From Ruminococcaceae bacterium KH2T8 (GTDB lineage: Bacteria; Bacillota; Clostridia; Saccharofermentanales; Saccharofermentanaceae), in the NCBI GenBank assembly GCA_900111435.1, contig FOIY01000001.1:682001-746000 (forward strand): 64,000 nucleotides of DNA, given 5' to 3'. A program made the position numbers and the translations under genes. Position 1 is the stretch's first letter; the number at the start of each line of letters is the position of its first letter. Positions 36,638-44,398 of this stretch are shown piece after piece. Below the pieces are notes generated by a model. That model was not told the DNA's origin. It searched no databases and saw only the letters and a program-made list of their open reading frames with translations.

Positions 36638-36655
36638 TGCTACAATTACCGCATG
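36637..36655 (+). promoter_or_regulatory. Extended -10 promoter of tetR, probably leaderless
   Basis: TGTGC followed by TACAAT (36641-36646), six bases, then the ATG (36653). No ribosome site is possible. It overlaps the T run of the preceding terminator. Confidence 0.6.
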
Positions 36656-37216
36656 GGTACATCAAAGGATCTGCTTATCAAAGAAACATTTCTAAAGCTT
36701 CTGGAAGAAAGACCGTTATCTCAGATCACGGTCAAGGACATCGTTGCAGAAAGCGGCGTCAACAGAAACACGTTCTATTATCACTACGCAGATCTCCCTA
36801 CACTTATCGAGAGCATCATCATCGAGCAGACAGAAACGATAATCTCGGCTCACCATACTTTCGAAAGCATTGAATCCGCTATTCTTACGGCTCTTGAGTT
36901 CACATTGCGTCACAAAAGAGCCGTAATGCATCTTTATAATTCCAGCAACAGGGATATTTTCAATCAGTACTTCATGCAGATAAGCGAACATGTTATCACC
37001 GAGTACTTCGAAACCCTGTGCAGGGATATCAGTATCTCAGATCAGGACAAGGCCCTTCTTATCCACTATCACACATGCCTTGCGTTCGGTCAGGCTATCG
37101 ACTGGATCAGAAAAGGCATGACAACTGACATAATCAAGCAATTCGAGCGCCTTTGTGAACTCTATAAGGGTATCCCCGAAGAGATAATAAGGCGCGCAGC
37201 CTCCGGCAATCAATAG
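36653..37216 (+). CDS. TetR/AcrR-family transcriptional regulator
   Basis: 187 residues. The N-terminal helix-turn-helix is clear: LLIKETFLKLLEERPLSQITVKDI, then VAESGVNRNTFYYHYADLPTLIE. The C-terminal ligand-binding half (about 70-187) is helical and less conserved. It most likely represses a nearby gene, with the YhgE-like gene immediately upstream the best candidate, since TetR genes often sit beside YhgE/Pip genes. I chose the ATG at 36653 (MGTSKDLL); it is preceded by an extended -10 element instead of a ribosome site. Confidence 0.88.
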   Translation: MGTSKDLLIKETFLKLLEERPLSQITVKDIVAESGVNRNTFYYHYADLPTLIESIIIEQTETIISAHHTFESIESAILTALEFTLRHKRAVMHLYNSSNRDIFNQYFMQISEHVITEYFETLCRDISISDQDKALLIHYHTCLAFGQAIDWIRKGMTTDIIKQFERLCELYKGIPEEIIRRAASGNQ

Positions 37217-37282
37217 ACAAAAGTCTATCTTTACCGCAACAAACCCAATAATAACAGGCATTTATAGGAAACCACATGCAAT

Positions 37283-37313
37283 AAAAAAGGTCCCGATCTT
37301 TATCGGGACCTTT
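37283..37313. terminator. Bidirectional terminator after tetR
   Basis: AAAGGTCCCGAT and ATCGGGACCTTT form a perfect 12-bp stem. T-rich tracts lie on both sides, best on the minus strand. Confidence 0.8.
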
Positions 37314-37315
37314 GA

Positions 37316-37348
37316 CAAACTCAATACAAACTCAATTCAAACTCAACT
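37316..37348 (+). repeat. Three tandem 11-bp repeats
   Basis: CAAACTCAATA, CAAACTCAATT and CAAACTCAACT lie head to tail. Eleven bases is about one helical turn. They sit in the non-coding gap between tetR and the solute-binding-like gene. Confidence 0.75.
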
Positions 37349-37547
37349 TCTGTAAGGAACTCTCTGTTCTTTATGATTTGAGTATACCTATGGAATGTGA
37401 ACCTGTTTCGAAGTTTTGTAAACAAAATATTAACGAACAACGCGACTTATTAACGGAATGTGTACATTGTCACAAATAACCGAATTTCGGGCTTTGCGGT
37501 CAATAATTGTGTCACGTTCGTGACATCTGTACGCAATCAAGTTTATT
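37349..37547. other. Non-coding gap with a 16-bp palindrome
   Basis: AT-rich stretch downstream of the solute-binding-like gene. At 37510-37525 lies a perfect inverted repeat TGTCACG-TT-CGTGACA, which looks like an operator. It has too small a loop and no T run to be a terminator. No gene was seen. Confidence 0.5.
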
Positions 37548-39953
37548 TTATCCTCCAACCTCGCTGACATATGTATCGACTCTGTTCTGGATGATGCCCA
37601 TTACCTCCTCGATCGTCTTCTGATCCGCGAAATATGCCTGTATCTCCTCTCTTATGATGATCTCAACAGCGGCGTCGTCGTTCATACGGATACCGGAAGC
37701 ATTCCTGATATATCCGTCCATCTGAGCCACGAATTCATCTGCATCAACTGTCGTATCAAAGACCTGAAGCAGTTTTATATTCTCGATCGTCCATACTGCC
37801 GAGATAGCCTCGAAAGCATAATTGGTTCTCTCGGCAAATGACCTGCAGGCAGTCTCCTGGGCAGCACTGTTTACGGAGATTCCGTCATATTTCGCAAAGA
37901 GAGTCTGGAAATCTTCTCCGACCAGCATATTTACAAAGCTCTTGCAGGCCGTCGGTGACTTAGTTGCAGCCGATACGCCGACAGATTGTAAGACATTGAC
38001 CATGAGTCCCCTGGGCTCTATAGAAGGAAATCCCATCACCACTCTGTCATTTATGTCATTATGAGTCACTTTCAGAAGTTCCATACCGGAAGTGATATTA
38101 ACGAACTCGGGCTCGGGTGAATAAGTAGAGCTAAGATACAGCATCTCTTCTTCGAGCAGTTCATCTTCTGTCGGGAGGATGAGATCCTTAACAAATGCCG
38201 CCACCTGAGCAAATTCGTCGTTATTAAAATCAAATCCGTCATCAGTCCTGAAGTTATCGCTCATCTCGGCTATACACGTACCGAGGAAATCGAGCTTTGT
38301 CATTCTATTGGGATCTCTGCCGTTACAGGGACCGCTCACATATTCTCTGTAGCTCTCGAAAGTAAACCCGGGGACGCTTGTATCTACGGAATCGGAATAT
38401 GCCAGAGTTCCTTCAAGTCCGAAAGCCAACGGAACCTGATAGAGTTTATCTCCTGTCTTTGCGAATCCCATTATATTGTCATATACGTTTTCAACCTGAA
38501 CATCTTCAGACAGATCAAGGAGCAGTTCCTCTTTGTTGAGCTGAGTATAGTTCAGTGCACCAAGGATAAGGTCAGGACCGTCGCCTGCCAGAAGGTCGAT
38601 CGACAGACTGCTCATCATCGCAGATCTGACCGCAAGATCATAATCTGAATCAGTCATATCAGGATCACGAACTACCGATGCTGCGACAGTATCGTAGTCA
38701 TATCTTGGATCCAGAACGATAAAGCCTCCGTTATCGGATTCATTAAACTGTCTTATGGCTTCGGCCATTGCATAGGATACGGGATCAAAGCTTGCCGCCG
38801 TGATAACACCCTTTCCCGCATTGGGATTGGTATCTGCTTTCTGAAGTATAACTACCAGCGGAATATACTCGGATATATCCTGTGCTCTAAACACACTGAA
38901 GTTTTCTCTTCGCGTTATACCTGCAAGTACGATCTTATCTTCCGTAGCACTGAGGATGCTCAGCTCCGAGGCATCGTGACGGTTGATATTACATGAATCA
39001 TAGTCAACGTACTTTGTCTCCGTCTTATTCTCAAGATCAAGAAGCATTATTCCGTGTTGCGATGCGCGGATGTTACCGACACCTTCACAGTAATCGTAAT
39101 CGAATGCACCCTTCATATCATAGATCCAGGAATAGTCGCTTACATTCTCGAGATCACAAATGGTATCGGTATTGAGATCAATATAACAGAACCTGTCATC
39201 CAAGTCATACATGTTTACCTGGATACAGAATTTTGCATCTCCGAGATAGATGAATTTCTGGATCGCTACGATAAAGTCATAAGGAAATACATCGTTGATG
39301 TTGTACTCCTTCTCTGCGGTATCGGAAGTCACCTCGAGCGTATATACGGAATCAAGATCATAGAATGTCATCTTTGACAGAATGGAATATCCGTCTATCT
39401 CATAAGTCCCAAGCTCAAAGCTAAGATTTTCATCATCTGATACTGATCCTTCGGAAATTGTTTCCTGAGTCGTCGGATTGAAGAGCAGCGTATCTTTGTG
39501 ATACGCTGCATTTTCATATCTGTCTATCACGATCCTTACGTAATCTCCCACGATAAGCGAAGACTTGACATCAAGACTTTCCGCATTAGGGAAAAAGTCT
39601 CGTGCGACGTCTTTCAGATTCTTGGTGTAAAGGTAATTACCGTCACTGTCACATACGGATATCTGATCTACCGTATCCTCAGTAGAATAAAAATCATAAG
39701 GATCCCATATCAGTGATCCGCCGTCATAAAATACGATCTTGTCGCCTGCCATTCCCATGACACCCGGAGTGTAGAACAGGAAATCCGCAGGATTAAGTAC
39801 CGTATCAACTGCCGTGATCGTCGATTCGTACCAGGGCGTATCAGCCTCGATCTTAACGTCGGCATTGTCCTTTTTCTTACAACCGGTGACCGATATCATC
39901 GGCAGGATGATCGACAAAGACAATATGCCTGCTGCAATTCTTCTTACATTCAT
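37548..39953 (-). CDS. Large lipoprotein with C-terminal solute-binding-like domain
   Basis: 801 residues. The signal ends in lipobox VTGC (Cys 25). Residues about 50-390 are rich in beta-strand repeats of the kind seen in propeller-like domains (DGNYLYTKNLKD, YLYTK, IDLNTDTI). Residues about 400-790 resemble family 1 extracellular solute-binding proteins (ITAASFDPVSYAMAEAIRQFNES, GDGPDLILG, KLYQVPLAFGLEGTLAYS, GVSAATKSPTACKSFVNML). It would bind a sugar or oligomer outside the membrane. No ABC permease or ATPase gene is next to it. A TATAAT at 40019-40024 with an inverted repeat just upstream suggests control. Confidence 0.75.
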   Translation of the reverse strand: MNVRRIAAGILSLSIILPMISVTGCKKKDNADVKIEADTPWYESTITAVDTVLNPADFLFYTPGVMGMAGDKIVFYDGGSLIWDPYDFYSTEDTVDQISVCDSDGNYLYTKNLKDVARDFFPNAESLDVKSSLIVGDYVRIVIDRYENAAYHKDTLLFNPTTQETISEGSVSDDENLSFELGTYEIDGYSILSKMTFYDLDSVYTLEVTSDTAEKEYNINDVFPYDFIVAIQKFIYLGDAKFCIQVNMYDLDDRFCYIDLNTDTICDLENVSDYSWIYDMKGAFDYDYCEGVGNIRASQHGIMLLDLENKTETKYVDYDSCNINRHDASELSILSATEDKIVLAGITRRENFSVFRAQDISEYIPLVVILQKADTNPNAGKGVITAASFDPVSYAMAEAIRQFNESDNGGFIVLDPRYDYDTVAASVVRDPDMTDSDYDLAVRSAMMSSLSIDLLAGDGPDLILGALNYTQLNKEELLLDLSEDVQVENVYDNIMGFAKTGDKLYQVPLAFGLEGTLAYSDSVDTSVPGFTFESYREYVSGPCNGRDPNRMTKLDFLGTCIAEMSDNFRTDDGFDFNNDEFAQVAAFVKDLILPTEDELLEEEMLYLSSTYSPEPEFVNITSGMELLKVTHNDINDRVVMGFPSIEPRGLMVNVLQSVGVSAATKSPTACKSFVNMLVGEDFQTLFAKYDGISVNSAAQETACRSFAERTNYAFEAISAVWTIENIKLLQVFDTTVDADEFVAQMDGYIRNASGIRMNDDAAVEIIIREEIQAYFADQKTIEEVMGIIQNRVDTYVSEVGG

Positions 39954-40367
39954 CTCTCTGAACCTTCCTTTATTTATTCAGTTTCATCTATTCTTCATCT
40001 CCGATGTTTTCGGCGCGCATTATATACACACGTCGAATCCTTAATATTTCGACGACAAAACAATAGTTCAACTCATACTGGTGATCTTCGATCTAAAGAA
40101 TTTCGATCGAACTAAAAGATTACCTCAGCTGATGCCGACAGCGGCTTTCAGAAAAAGGCAACGACAGACATTGCGCAAGTGCGCTCTCTCCCCTCATTGT
40201 CATTCCCTCCTACGGTATAGATTCCCCTCGGTTCCGTTATCAAGACGATTTGACAGTTAACGAGCGTTGCACATTCTGATACGGTTTCTACTATTTATCA
40301 ATTGCGTTGTACGATAAATCAATTCTTTTTGAGCATATTTATAATATCCGAGATGCTTTCGGGCAAA
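39954..40367. other. Long upstream control region of the solute-binding-like gene
   Basis: No gene was seen in these roughly 415 bases. On the minus strand a TATAAT (40019-40024) is preceded by an inverted repeat CGTCGAA / TTCGACG (40031-40037, 40048-40054) at the place of the -35 box. A further TTCGATC (40087-40093) and a perfect palindrome TTCGATCGAA (40102-40111) follow upstream. Another inverted repeat, ATTTATC/GATAAAT, lies near 40294-40317. The layout suggests regulated expression. Confidence 0.5.
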
Positions 40368-40403
40368 CAAAAAGACGGACATTCCCTAGGGAACATCCGT
40401 CTT
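40368..40403 (-). terminator. Terminator of the rplU-prp-rpmA-obg operon
   Basis: AAGACGGATGTTCCC and GGGAATGTCCGTCTT form a near-perfect long stem, followed by TTTTTG on the minus strand, 24 bases after the obg stop codon. Confidence 0.9.
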
Positions 40404-40426
40404 AAGATATTCAGGATTAATAGATG

Positions 40427-41704
40427 TTACTCTATATATTCGAACTCGAGATCCTCGATCCTTACGGTATCGCCTTCCTTGATGCCTGCTGCCTTGAGCG
40501 CATCGATAACGCCCGCATTGATCATCGATCTCTGGAAATACTGGATCGAATCGTAGTTATCGAAATTAGTGGAGCCCATCGTCATCTTCGCCCATACACC
40601 GGTAATAACGAAAGCACCGCTGTCATCACGCTCGATGGCAAACTGCTCTTCCTTCTCGAACTTATATACCTTCTCATCTTCAGTGATGACATCGTGAAGG
40701 ACAACGGGAGGAAGCTTGCTTACAAGCTCCGTTACCTTGTCAGTCAGCTCCTGTATTCCGATACGTGCAGCTGCACTTATGACGAATACATCCTCGAATC
40801 CCTGACTCTTAACTTCATTGATGAACATCTCGATCTCTTCATCGCTTGCAGCATCGCACTTGTTGGCTACAACGACCTGAGGTCTTGCCGCGAGATCGGG
40901 ATTGAACTGAACGAGCTCATCGTTGATGGCATTAAAATCATCGATGGGATCCCTGCCGTCCGTAGCGGATACATCTACTACATGGACAAGAAGACGTGTT
41001 CTCTCGATATGACGAAGGAAATCGTGTCCAAGGCCTGCACCTTCGTGTGCATTCTCGATGATACCCGGGATATCCGCGATAACAAATGATGTATCGAAAT
41101 CCTGCACAACACCGAGTACGGGCTCGAGAGTCGTGAATGGATAATCAGCGATCTTCGGCTTTGCCTTAGTCATAACCGAAAGGAGCGTAGACTTTCCCGC
41201 ATTAGGGAAGCCGACTAGTCCTACGTCAGCGATGAGCTTGAGCTCGATATAAAGATCCTTTTCTTCTCCGGGTACACCTACTCGTGCAAACTGAGGTGCC
41301 TGACGAACGGAATTAGCATAGTGCATATTTCCGAGTCCGCCCTTACCGCCCTTAGCGACGATGACCTCCTGCTTGTCCTCCGTAAAGTCAGCAATGATCT
41401 TACCTGTATTAAGGTCCTTGATGACCGTACCGACGGGAACCGCGATACGAAGATCCTCACCGCCTCTGCCGTACATCTTGCGGTTCATTCCCTTGCCGCC
41501 GTCGGGAGCAACAAACTTATGCTTGAATCTGAAGCTCTGGAGCGTCGTGAGCTTGGCTGCCGCATAAAAGATGACATCGCCGCCCTTACCGCCGTCACCG
41601 CCGTCGGGTCCGCCGTTGGTAACGAACTTCTCGGTATGGAATGAAACGCATCCCGGACCACCGTCACCTGCTTTTACATAGATCTTCGAATGATCGATAA
41701 ACAT
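40427..41704 (-). CDS. obg: Obg GTPase (ribosome assembly and stress)
   Basis: 425 residues. The glycine-rich Obg fold is at the N-terminus (KAGDGGPGCVSFHTEKFV, GGPDGGDGGKGG). The G domain has GFPNAGKSTLLS, DIPGIIENAHEGAGLGHDFL and NKCD. The C-terminal OCT domain (about 350-425) is typical of Gram-positive Obg. It is essential in most bacteria and acts in 50S maturation. I used the ATG at 41704 (MFIDHSKIYV), with AGAGGT before it; a longer frame has no family match. It is the last gene of the rplU-prp-rpmA-obg unit. Confidence 0.97.
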   Translation of the reverse strand: MFIDHSKIYVKAGDGGPGCVSFHTEKFVTNGGPDGGDGGKGGDVIFYAAAKLTTLQSFRFKHKFVAPDGGKGMNRKMYGRGGEDLRIAVPVGTVIKDLNTGKIIADFTEDKQEVIVAKGGKGGLGNMHYANSVRQAPQFARVGVPGEEKDLYIELKLIADVGLVGFPNAGKSTLLSVMTKAKPKIADYPFTTLEPVLGVVQDFDTSFVIADIPGIIENAHEGAGLGHDFLRHIERTRLLVHVVDVSATDGRDPIDDFNAINDELVQFNPDLAARPQVVVANKCDAASDEEIEMFINEVKSQGFEDVFVISAAARIGIQELTDKVTELVSKLPPVVLHDVITEDEKVYKFEKEEQFAIERDDSGAFVITGVWAKMTMGSTNFDNYDSIQYFQRSMINAGVIDALKAAGIKEGDTVRIEDLEFEYIE

Positions 41705-41780
41705 CGTGTACCTCTCGATATAAAAGCAGCCTGCCGGGATTATCCGACAGGCATGCATAACTTACTTATCTGACAAATGA

Positions 41781-42062
41781 TCACTCTGCAGGATAAACGC
41801 TAACCTGCTTCTTGTCTCTGCCAAGTCTCTCGTACTTAACGCGACCGTCGATCTTTGTGTAAAGTGTATCGTCAGAACCGATACCTACGTTAACACCGGG
41901 ATGGATCTTTGTTCCGCGCTGTCTTACAAGAATATTGCCTGCGATAACATACTGTCCGTCGCCCTTCTTAGCTCCAAGTCTCTTGGACTCTGAGTCACGA
42001 CCGTTCTTGGTCGAACCCATACCTTTCTTATGAGCGAAGAGCTGTAAATTCAAATTAAGCAT
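41781..42062 (-). CDS. rpmA: 50S ribosomal protein L27, with cleavable pre-sequence
   Basis: 93 residues. The body ([29 protein letters not shown]) is standard L27. The first residues [10 protein letters not shown] precede the mature start at His-Lys-Lys. This extension is the known Firmicutes pre-sequence, cut by the cysteine protease Prp, whose gene is directly upstream, 2 bases away. A GGAGGTG site precedes the ATG. The protein sits near the peptidyl-transferase centre. Confidence 0.98.
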   Translation of the reverse strand: MLNLNLQLFAHKKGMGSTKNGRDSESKRLGAKKGDGQYVIAGNILVRQRGTKIHPGVNVGIGSDDTLYTKIDGRVKYERLGRDKKQVSVYPAE

Positions 42063-42064
42063 TT

Positions 42065-42445
42065 TTACACCTCCGTAAAGTCTTCTGTAATGTTGATGTA
42101 CTTTATACCGTCTGCATTGACCGATGAGGCAAGTGAGATAAAACCCGTATAAACTGTTTCAGCTACTACTGCCGCACGCTCGTCTGCTGTCTTGTCAGTG
42201 AAGGTTCCGTAAGGGATGATGATCTCAGCACTTACATCGCCGTCTCCTGTGTCTTCATTGATCCTCGAGATTTTCTGAGCATCGACACCGCATATCCTCT
42301 CCAGCGAATTAGCTAAAGTGTATATGAGAGTCGAAGCACCCGCACAGATGATATCACTGCCTTCTTCGGCATATCCCGCGTGTCCGCTCATGAACACACC
42401 GGTTATCCTCCTCGTGCGATCTCTGACGATCTTTACGGTAATCAC
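42065..42445 (-). CDS. prp: Ribosomal-processing cysteine protease Prp
   Basis: 126 residues of the YsxB/Prp family. The catalytic pair is visible: His in [14 protein letters not shown] (near residue 21) and Cys in [13 protein letters not shown] (near residue 33). It removes the N-terminal extension of L27. The start is GTG at 42445, overlapping the rplU stop (GTGA), so it is translationally coupled to rplU. Position between rplU and rpmA is the conserved Bacillota order. Confidence 0.95.
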   Translation of the reverse strand: MITVKIVRDRTRRITGVFMSGHAGYAEEGSDIICAGASTLIYTLANSLERICGVDAQKISRINEDTGDGDVSAEIIIPYGTFTDKTADERAAVVAETVYTGFISLASSVNADGIKYINITEDFTEV

Positions 42446-42747
42446 GCGTTTACTGCTGTGATACGTACACGTGTGTAAGGCTGTCTGTGGCCTGCTTTTC
42501 TGCGGTAACCCTTCTTAGCCTTGTACTTCAGAACGACTACCTTCTTGTTCTTGCCCTGCTTAACGATCTCACCTGTAACAGTAGCCTTAAGATCAGCTCC
42601 TGCCTTGATGCCGTTATCGTCTGCTACTGCAAGTACTTCGTCGAAAGTAATCGACTCGCCTGCCTCACCCTCGAGCTTCTCTACGAAGATCTCGTCGCCG
42701 GCTGCTACCTTGTACTGCTTACCGCCTGTCTTAATAACTGCGTACAT
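42442..42747 (-). CDS. rplU: 50S ribosomal protein L21
   Basis: 101 residues matching L21 along its length: [25 protein letters not shown] at the start and [19 protein letters not shown] at the end. It binds 23S rRNA. A GGAGGACA site precedes the ATG. It heads the rplU-prp-rpmA-obg unit and is preceded by a strong promoter and a leader of about 110 bases. Confidence 0.98.
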   Translation of the reverse strand: MYAVIKTGGKQYKVAAGDEIFVEKLEGEAGESITFDEVLAVADDNGIKAGADLKATVTGEIVKQGKNKKVVVLKYKAKKGYRRKAGHRQPYTRVRITAVNA

Positions 42748-42857
42748 ACTGTGTCCTCCTGTTCTTCCAGTCTCGCTGCTTCACTCGAGGCAGTGCATCT
42801 TCTATCGGGAAAACCCTCAAAAAAGCGCACATTTAAGAGCCCGGCGCATGCGGTCAC
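42748..42857 (-). promoter_or_regulatory. Candidate L21 leader (rplU 5' UTR)
   Basis: About 110 transcribed bases between promoter and rplU. The stretch contains GATGCACTGCC and GTGAAGCAGCGAGAC, reminiscent of the L21-leader motif found before rplU in Firmicutes, plus GC-rich self-complementary segments. The match is from memory and unscored. Confidence 0.45.
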
Positions 42858-42863
42858 CGCAAT

Positions 42864-42892
42864 ATACTATCATCAATGGTTTTGAGTGTCAA
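42864..42892 (-). promoter_or_regulatory. Promoter of the rplU operon
   Basis: Minus-strand TTGACA (42887-42892) and TAGTAT (42864-42869) are separated by 17 bases, with TG one base before the -10. Confidence 0.75.
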
Positions 42893-42901
42893 TCAAAAAT
42901 A

Positions 42902-44398
42902 TCAGAGCACCAGAAGTACAGTGACTGCAAATACGAATCCGTGCAGAAGTGCCGGGATCAAAGAGCGGTCCGTATGTCTTCTCAAAGGTATGAGGCTCAG
43001 GAACGGAACAAGTGTTACCGTGATACCGTCAAGTCCTGCATACATGATGACATTCTGATCGGAGATAAGTCCGAAGAAGAACGAGAACACCGCAGGGATA
43101 AGCATCATGAGGAATATGATCCTGTTACCGAAATAAGAGCATCCGCCCTGTCCTATGCTCCTGGACTTACGATCGGCATAGAGTAGGCCGCAAGCCAAAA
43201 AGAAGTCGATCACGAAAGCGACCGCCGCGATCATCGGAGCCGATACAGGCGCACTGACGGACATATCTCCTGCGATAAGAGCCGCAAACAGCACTACAAG
43301 TCCGACTGAAACTGCCATAAAGACCGGACGTCTGATCTTACTGCTCTTATGCCTGAACTCATCTTCATGGCTTAAGATGAACTTGAGCCTTGCTGCCGAG
43401 AGCACGAGCATGAAGATGATCGGAAGTGCTACTAATACATAAGGTATAAATCTTCTAAGGCTCTCAAAGAGCGATAATACGACAGAACCAATGGCAAAGC
43501 CGAGTGTTATTCCTCCGATGATACCTACAGCAGCCTTCTCCTGAAGAGGTACCCTCTCCTGCTTTATATCGGATACGACAACGGGAAGGAGCGAGAAATA
43601 AAGGCTCAAGCCCGCAATAGCCGCAAAGAATGACGCAACGAATAATACGAACCATGCATTGATGCCGCCAAATGACGCATCCTTGATAGTATAAGACTGA
43701 TATGTAAGGCTTAAGTATCCTGCGAATTCATTTTGAAACAAGGGCGAGAACATATAGTGCTGCGGATCCCTGATCGTAAAGCTCGACATCGAAAGATATC
43801 TGTTTTGGGATACGTTTACGAAAGCGCGTGAAGCGAATAATCCGCCTCTCGTGATCGGAACGCCGAAAACCGTATCCACGCCCGAGATTCGCTCGAAGAT
43901 GATTCTCGCATCCTTAAGATCAGAAACCTTATCTGCATCGTCCTTACCCGCAAAGATAGCGATATCCTTGGCAGGGTCAGATGAATCGAATCCTTCAGTC
44001 GATCCGTTCGCGGGAAGCTTCGGACAGATGAGAACGAATCCGGCGACATTTTCCGCATCCCTATACTGAGACATATATGAGAAAGCATCGTCTCCGACGC
44101 CTGCAACGATATACGTGTTATCGGGATCGAGCTCGAACGTCTCATCGGCAACGAGCATATCAAAGCCCGCTCTGTGGAGCGTATTCATCATGGAGATACG
44201 CGGGAAGTTACCTTCGCATCCCATAAAGACGACGATCGGATTACGCTTATTGGCTCCCGAGAAAGGGATGAGATACAGGATGAACATGACGATGATCGAT
44301 ATGATCGCGATCGTCATTCCGATAAATGTCAGAAGTCCCGGCTTATCGCTTATCTGTCTGCCTGTTCCCGTCCTGCCTGTCTGCGAGCTGCTCTTCAT
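42902..44398 (-). CDS. Polytopic membrane protein coupled to murC
   Basis: 498 residues. One N-terminal helix (about 23-46) is followed by an extracytoplasmic domain (about 50-245) with alternating beta strands and helices (NPIVVFMGCEGNFPRISMMNTLHRAGFDML), then about eight to nine helices to the C-terminus. I do not recognise a family. The ATG overlaps the murC stop by 4 bases (ATGA), so it is translationally coupled to murC and may act in cell-envelope synthesis; that is inferred from position only. Confidence 0.65.
   Translation of the reverse strand: MKSSSQTGRTGTGRQISDKPGLLTFIGMTIAIISIIVMFILYLIPFSGANKRNPIVVFMGCEGNFPRISMMNTLHRAGFDMLVADETFELDPDNTYIVAGVGDDAFSYMSQYRDAENVAGFVLICPKLPANGSTEGFDSSDPAKDIAIFAGKDDADKVSDLKDARIIFERISGVDTVFGVPITRGGLFASRAFVNVSQNRYLSMSSFTIRDPQHYMFSPLFQNEFAGYLSLTYQSYTIKDASFGGINAWFVLFVASFFAAIAGLSLYFSLLPVVVSDIKQERVPLQEKAAVGIIGGITLGFAIGSVVLSLFESLRRFIPYVLVALPIIFMLVLSAARLKFILSHEDEFRHKSSKIRRPVFMAVSVGLVVLFAALIAGDMSVSAPVSAPMIAAVAFVIDFFLACGLLYADRKSRSIGQGGCSYFGNRIIFLMMLIPAVFSFFFGLISDQNVIMYAGLDGITVTLVPFLSLIPLRRHTDRSLIPALLHGFVFAVTVLLVL

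Noticed and set aside
40424-41089. Plus-strand 221-codon frame opposite obg
   Set aside because: Antisense shadow of obg.
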